54,039 bases of DNA from CAIZGX01 sp964385405 (GTDB lineage Bacteria; Bacteroidota; Bacteroidia; Flavobacteriales_D; Sanyastnellaceae): NCBI GenBank assembly GCA_964385405.1, contig CAYLOT010000017.1, positions 1-54,039 on the forward strand. Reading direction: 5' to 3'. Under the pieces are notes generated by a model. That model was not told the DNA's origin. It saw only the letters and a program-made list of their open reading frames with translations, and searched no databases. Numbering within the stretch: the first letter of the stretch is position 1; every line of letters begins with the position of its first letter. Shown here piece after piece: positions 51,383 to 54,039 of the stretch. The position numbers and the translations under genes were made by a program.

Positions 51383-51505
51383 ATGAAGAAAGCTGCACGT
51401 GTTTTATTTTTCGTTTTACTTGGGTTAGGGATATTTAGTGTACAATCTTGCAAGAGAAAACACGAAAAATGTTCAGCATACGACCAAGTTTCGCCTCAGA
51501 AATAA
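51383..51505 (+). CDS. Small lipoprotein (40 aa)
   Basis: An ORF between two leftward genes. The product MKKAARVLFFVLLGLGIFSV continues with QSCKRKHEKC and ends VSPQK. It has a basic n-region, a hydrophobic core and a lipobox-like SVQSC, so a lipidated mature peptide of about 18 basic residues is predicted. An in-frame ATG at 51374 would add three residues. A good promoter lies upstream, which supports expression. I know no family. Similar tiny lipoproteins are frequent in Flavobacteriia and are often missed by gene callers. Confidence 0.55.
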   Translation: MKKAARVLFFVLLGLGIFSVQSCKRKHEKCSAYDQVSPQK

Positions 51506-51511
51506 CTAGCT

Positions 51512-51563
51512 AAATTCAAACGTTACTGTTTGAATAAAAATTCAAACGTTACTGTTTGAATAA
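51512..51563. repeat. 26-bp tandem duplication at the osmC 3' end
   Basis: Two perfect 26-base copies, 51512-51537 and 51538-51563. Each contains ATTCAAAC-GTTACT-GTTTGAAT, an 8-base-pair stem with a 6-base loop. The duplication covers the end of osmC and moves its stop codon into the second copy. Confidence 0.95.
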
Positions 51564-51939
51564 CATCAGAATGTAGACTGCGCCCAACCGGACAGGCGTG
51601 CGCGTACCTTTGGATTTTTTCTTTCATCAAGTCATCGTACCCTAAATCAGGGAAGATAAAATGAATTTTTATTTCGCCGATTCTACGCGGTGTTGAGTTC
51701 ATAATTTTTTCAATTTCCGCCTTAACACCCTCGAACTTCCAGTTTCGCTCTTGTGCTGCAATGGCCATAGTGGTTAAAATACATGTAGCTAACGAAGTGC
51801 ATAGAAGATCGGTGGGGGAGAATCTTTCTCCTTTTCCTTTGTTGTCAAGCGGTGCGTCGGTTTCTATTTGTGTGTGGCTTTGAGTATGAACCACCTCACA
51901 ACGAAGGTTGCTGGTGTAATTAACGGACATTTTTGTCAT
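51523..51939 (-). CDS. OsmC-family peroxide reductase
   Basis: A cytosolic thiol-dependent protein of 138 residues. The two reactive cysteines are present: Cys47 in SPTDLLCTSLATC and Cys116 in HACPVGRSL. OsmC and Ohr proteins reduce organic hydroperoxides; the family subgroup here is the YhfA/OsmC-like group. The product may begin at Met4 (51930) rather than 51939. An exact TAGTTTTG box (51961-51954, minus strand) lies upstream. The C-terminal LFKQ is coded by a 26-base duplication; without it the protein would end soon after VTFEF, the usual last strand. Confidence 0.9.
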   Translation of the reverse strand: MTKMSVNYTSNLRCEVVHTQSHTQIETDAPLDNKGKGERFSPTDLLCTSLATCILTTMAIAAQERNWKFEGVKAEIEKIMNSTPRRIGEIKIHFIFPDLGYDDLMKEKIQRYAHACPVGRSLHSDVIQTVTFEFLFKQ

Positions 51940-51953
51940 GTGTAATTTTTTTT

Positions 51954-51961
51954 CAAAACTA
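51954..51961 (-). promoter_or_regulatory. -7 box of osmC
   Basis: TAGTTTTG on the minus strand matches TAnnTTTG exactly, 14 bases before the first ATG. Confidence 0.45.
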
Positions 51962-52017
51962 ACATAGAACAGATGAATTTAGTTTTTATTGACGAGATAT
52001 GTTCAACGCTCCTGCAC

Positions 52018-52025
52018 TAACTTTG
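52018..52025 (+). promoter_or_regulatory. -7 box of the 52030 gene (leaderless type)
   Basis: TAACTTTG, an exact TAnnTTTG box, ends 4 bases before the ATG at 52030. Confidence 0.5.
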
Positions 52026-52029
52026 TGAT

Positions 52030-52800
52030 ATGAAGCCATGGCCCATATACATATTACTTTTCTTTTCTGCCGCGTTGGTTCAAGCGCAAGAAGAAATTAA
52101 GGAAGGTGTAATTGGCATATACTCTCATCAGAGATATGGCGGTGTGGTTATTCGAACGAATGGTTGGGGAGGTTCTTATATTAAGGGGAAGAATAAAGGG
52201 GCGTTCATGGTAAGACAGGTATCTTATGATTTTAATTTCGTAAAACACGAGAAAGAGATTAAGTCTTATTTTCAAGATCCAAGTGCGCGTCCTTATGTCT
52301 TTGGTAAGCAGAACGCGATGTACTCTTTTAAAATGAGTTATGGTTATAAAAAGGTAATTGCAGAGAAGCTGCGTAAATCAGGTGTGCAGGTTTCCTACAC
52401 TTGGGGTGTTGGTCCGTCTTTGGCCTTGTTGCGACCTATTTATTTAGAGGTGTTAATCATTGATCCAAATTTGAATGGTTACAGTTTGTCAACTGAGAGA
52501 TTCGACCCCAATGAACATTTCGTTGACAATATTTATGGTAGGGCAAGTAATTTCAATGGATTAGGAGAAATGTCCTTTGTTCCTGGTTTTTCAGCCAAGA
52601 CAAGTATGTCTTTTGAGTACAGTAACTACCGCGATGGTATCAAAGGATTTGAGATAGGTATGGCAGCAGAGGCTTACCCAAAGAGAGTTGAAATAATGTC
52701 AAATCAAATTTTAGCGACATTGCCAAACGGAGCAAAGAATCATTGGCTTTTCGTATCTGGCTATGTCCATTTTTATATAGGTAGAAAATACAACAAATAG
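52030..52800 (+). CDS. Hypothetical outer-membrane beta-barrel protein
   Basis: A 256-residue secreted protein with signal peptide MKPWPIYILLFFSAALVQAQ. Amphipathic strands alternate with turns (GVIGIYSHQRYGGVVIRTNGWGG, MYSFKMSYGYKKVIAE, VQVSYTWGVGPSLALLRPIYLEVL, FVPGFSAKTSMSFEYS) and the end is VSGYVHFYIGRKYNK. This fits a small outer-membrane barrel of a type common in Flavobacteriales but without a function known to me. A -7 box 4 bases before the ATG suggests its own leaderless promoter. The lipA gene follows after 16 bases in the same direction and may share the transcript. Confidence 0.75.
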   Translation: MKPWPIYILLFFSAALVQAQEEIKEGVIGIYSHQRYGGVVIRTNGWGGSYIKGKNKGAFMVRQVSYDFNFVKHEKEIKSYFQDPSARPYVFGKQNAMYSFKMSYGYKKVIAEKLRKSGVQVSYTWGVGPSLALLRPIYLEVLIIDPNLNGYSLSTERFDPNEHFVDNIYGRASNFNGLGEMSFVPGFSAKTSMSFEYSNYRDGIKGFEIGMAAEAYPKRVEIMSNQILATLPNGAKNHWLFVSGYVHFYIGRKYNK

Positions 52801-52816
52801 TGCAAGGAAATTTTTA

Positions 52817-53674
52817 ATGGAACAAGAACAAAAGAGGATTCCTAAGCCGAAATGGCTTAAAGTAAAGCTTCCAACAGGGGAAAATTTCAGAAAGGTCCGA
52901 TCGCTGGTTGATGAGCACAAGCTTCATACAATTTGTGAAAGCGGAAATTGTCCGAATATGGGAGAGTGCTGGGGAGAGGGTACAGCAACATTCATGATAT
53001 TAGGTAATGTATGTACCCGCTCATGCGGTTTTTGCGCCGTTGCTACAGGTAAGCCATTGGAAGCTGATCCGTTTGAGCCTGCGCGAGTGGCTAATTCTGT
53101 GAAGTTGATGGGAGTGAAGCATGCCGTTATTACTTCCGTGGATCGTGACGACCTTGCCGATGGAGGGGCAGAGATTTGGGTGAAGACCGTTGAGTTGGTT
53201 CGTTTGAAATCACCTGGGACCACGATGGAGACATTGATTCCTGATTTTGCAGGAAATTGGGAAAATCTTCAGAGAATCATTGACGTGGCGCCAGATATTG
53301 TTTCACACAACCTAGAGACTGTGCGAAGGTTGACCAAACAGGTGAGAATTCAGGCCAAGTACGATCGGTCGCTTGAAGTGCTCTTTCGCTTGAAGAAGGG
53401 GGGGATGCGCACAAAAAGTGGGGTAATGCTTGGTCTTGGAGAAACAAGGGAAGAGGTATTAGAGACTATGGAGGATTTGCGCTCAGTTCAAGTAGATATT
53501 TTAACCTTGGGGCAATATCTTCAACCGACTCGAAAACACTTGCCAGTTCAGGATTTTGTCACTCCTGAGCAATTTAAGGAATACGAAGAAGTGGGAATAA
53601 AGATGGGATTTCGATTTGTGGAAAGTGGTCCCCTGGTTCGATCATCATATCATGCTGAAAAACACTTGTTTTAG
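52817..53674 (+). CDS. lipA: Lipoyl synthase
   Basis: A radical-SAM enzyme inserting two sulfurs into octanoyl groups on 2-oxoacid dehydrogenases and GcvH. The 285-residue product has both cluster motifs: auxiliary cluster Cys40, Cys45, Cys51 (CESGNCPNMGEC) and radical-SAM Cys66, Cys70, Cys73 (CTRSCGFC), then TSVDRDDLADGGA, HNLETVRRL, MLGLGE and the C-terminal cluster-ligating Ser in RSSYHAE. Length is normal. lipB is not in the window. About 110 bases separate it from the last, truncated gene. Confidence 0.97.
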   Translation: MEQEQKRIPKPKWLKVKLPTGENFRKVRSLVDEHKLHTICESGNCPNMGECWGEGTATFMILGNVCTRSCGFCAVATGKPLEADPFEPARVANSVKLMGVKHAVITSVDRDDLADGGAEIWVKTVELVRLKSPGTTMETLIPDFAGNWENLQRIIDVAPDIVSHNLETVRRLTKQVRIQAKYDRSLEVLFRLKKGGMRTKSGVMLGLGETREEVLETMEDLRSVQVDILTLGQYLQPTRKHLPVQDFVTPEQFKEYEEVGIKMGFRFVESGPLVRSSYHAEKHLF

Positions 53675-53788
53675 ATATTTTTCGTTTGAAAGGAAAAAAA
53701 AGCAAATAAAAAGCAGTCAATCGTTTTTTGATAACACATTTCTCAATTATCTTGCGCCGAATTCAACTATAAGCTTAACCTAGCATTT

Positions 53789-54039
53789 ATGAAAGTTAAA
53801 AACCTACTTTTATCCTCAGGATTTATTGTTGCTGCTGCGGCAACGTTTATGTTGGTGGAAACCAACAACGAACGTGCATCATTTGCACCTCGTAACGTTC
53901 AAGCTGAAGGATATAATGAATCAGTGGACATTTTAAAGAAACTTCGTGGTAACCTCATCACAGGGAATTTCGAAGTGAGTGATGTTGTGGAAATGACAGC
54001 GGCTGTGAACGACGTTGACCGTTTGCAAGGAAATCGTGA
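53789..54039 (+). CDS. Secreted protein N terminus (partial)
   Basis: The open frame runs off the right edge after 83 codons. MKVKNLLLSSGFIVAAAATF begins a probable signal or anchor segment, followed by MLVETNNERASFAPRN, then a helical stretch (YNESVDILKKLRGNLITGNF, VSDVVEMTAAVND). In Flavobacteriales, large T9SS-secreted sortilin/BNR-type proteins often begin with such a leader and an [R/K]GN-x-TG-containing helical segment before the propeller, so this may be another of them. That is a guess from the N terminus alone. TTG (53728-53730) and TATCTTG (53748-53754) could form a promoter. Confidence 0.65.
   Translation, partial: MKVKNLLLSSGFIVAAAATFMLVETNNERASFAPRNVQAEGYNESVDILKKLRGNLITGNFEVSDVVEMTAAVNDVDRLQGNR

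Overview
This is a chromosomal stretch from a Bacteroidota genome, most likely order Flavobacteriales (Crocinitomicaceae/Cryomorphaceae-like), probably a draft or metagenome assembly because a 100-N scaffold gap lies inside one gene. The assignment rests on type IX secretion sorting domains (type A and type B), a SusC/TonB-type receptor, the rpmG-DUF4295-ftsY-rimO block, a GWxTD protein, archaeal-type ProS, near absence of Shine-Dalgarno sequences and many TAnnTTTG promoter boxes. Gene density is high, no intergenic stretch exceeds 300 bases, and no insertion sequence, prophage, rRNA or CRISPR array is visible.

Layout. 1-4.2 kb: maf (cut by the window edge) divergent from guaA, a LysM/periplasmic-binding-fold protein and hemF. 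4.15-4.28 kb: an array of short hairpins separated by the hexamer GTCATC. 4.3-7.5 kb: ftsK and a LolA-like carrier, leftward. 7.7-11 kb: rpmG, DUF4295, ftsY, rimO, queE. 11-17 kb, leftward: a lamin-tail T9SS cargo protein, then a very large PD40/SPOR envelope protein whose SSNN(T/A) pentapeptide repeats caused the gap. 17-24.9 kb: DUF423 protein, 2-Cys peroxiredoxin, two large T9SS cargo proteins, a diacylglycerol-kinase-family enzyme. 24.9-31 kb: TonB receptor, RlpA-like protein, outer-membrane proteins, tRNA-Glu followed by a structured element, a lipoprotein and a desaturase.

31.1-40.3 kb is the most distinctive region: eight tightly packed or overlapping genes for a PEP-utilizing phosphotransferase, a UbiA-like membrane protein, a SAM methyltransferase, a fatty-acid desaturase, HMG-CoA reductase, a CdsA-type cytidylyltransferase, a dolichol/phytol-kinase-family protein and a GH29 fucosidase, with a second desaturase divergent from it. 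Together they suggest an uncharacterised isoprenoid/phospholipid pathway. I infer this from gene content only.

40.3-54 kb: hemN with a probable Crp/Fnr-family site, proS and its neighbour, an Asn/Gly/Phe-rich lipoprotein, a FadL-family protein, rlmB, a GWxTD lipoprotein, rmuC, an Omp85-family protein, osmC, a hypothetical membrane protein, lipA and a truncated final gene. Recurrent non-gene themes are arrays of a conserved hexamer alternating with tiny palindromes (three arrays, two linker types) and promoters whose -7 box ends 4-5 bases before the ATG, implying leaderless mRNAs.
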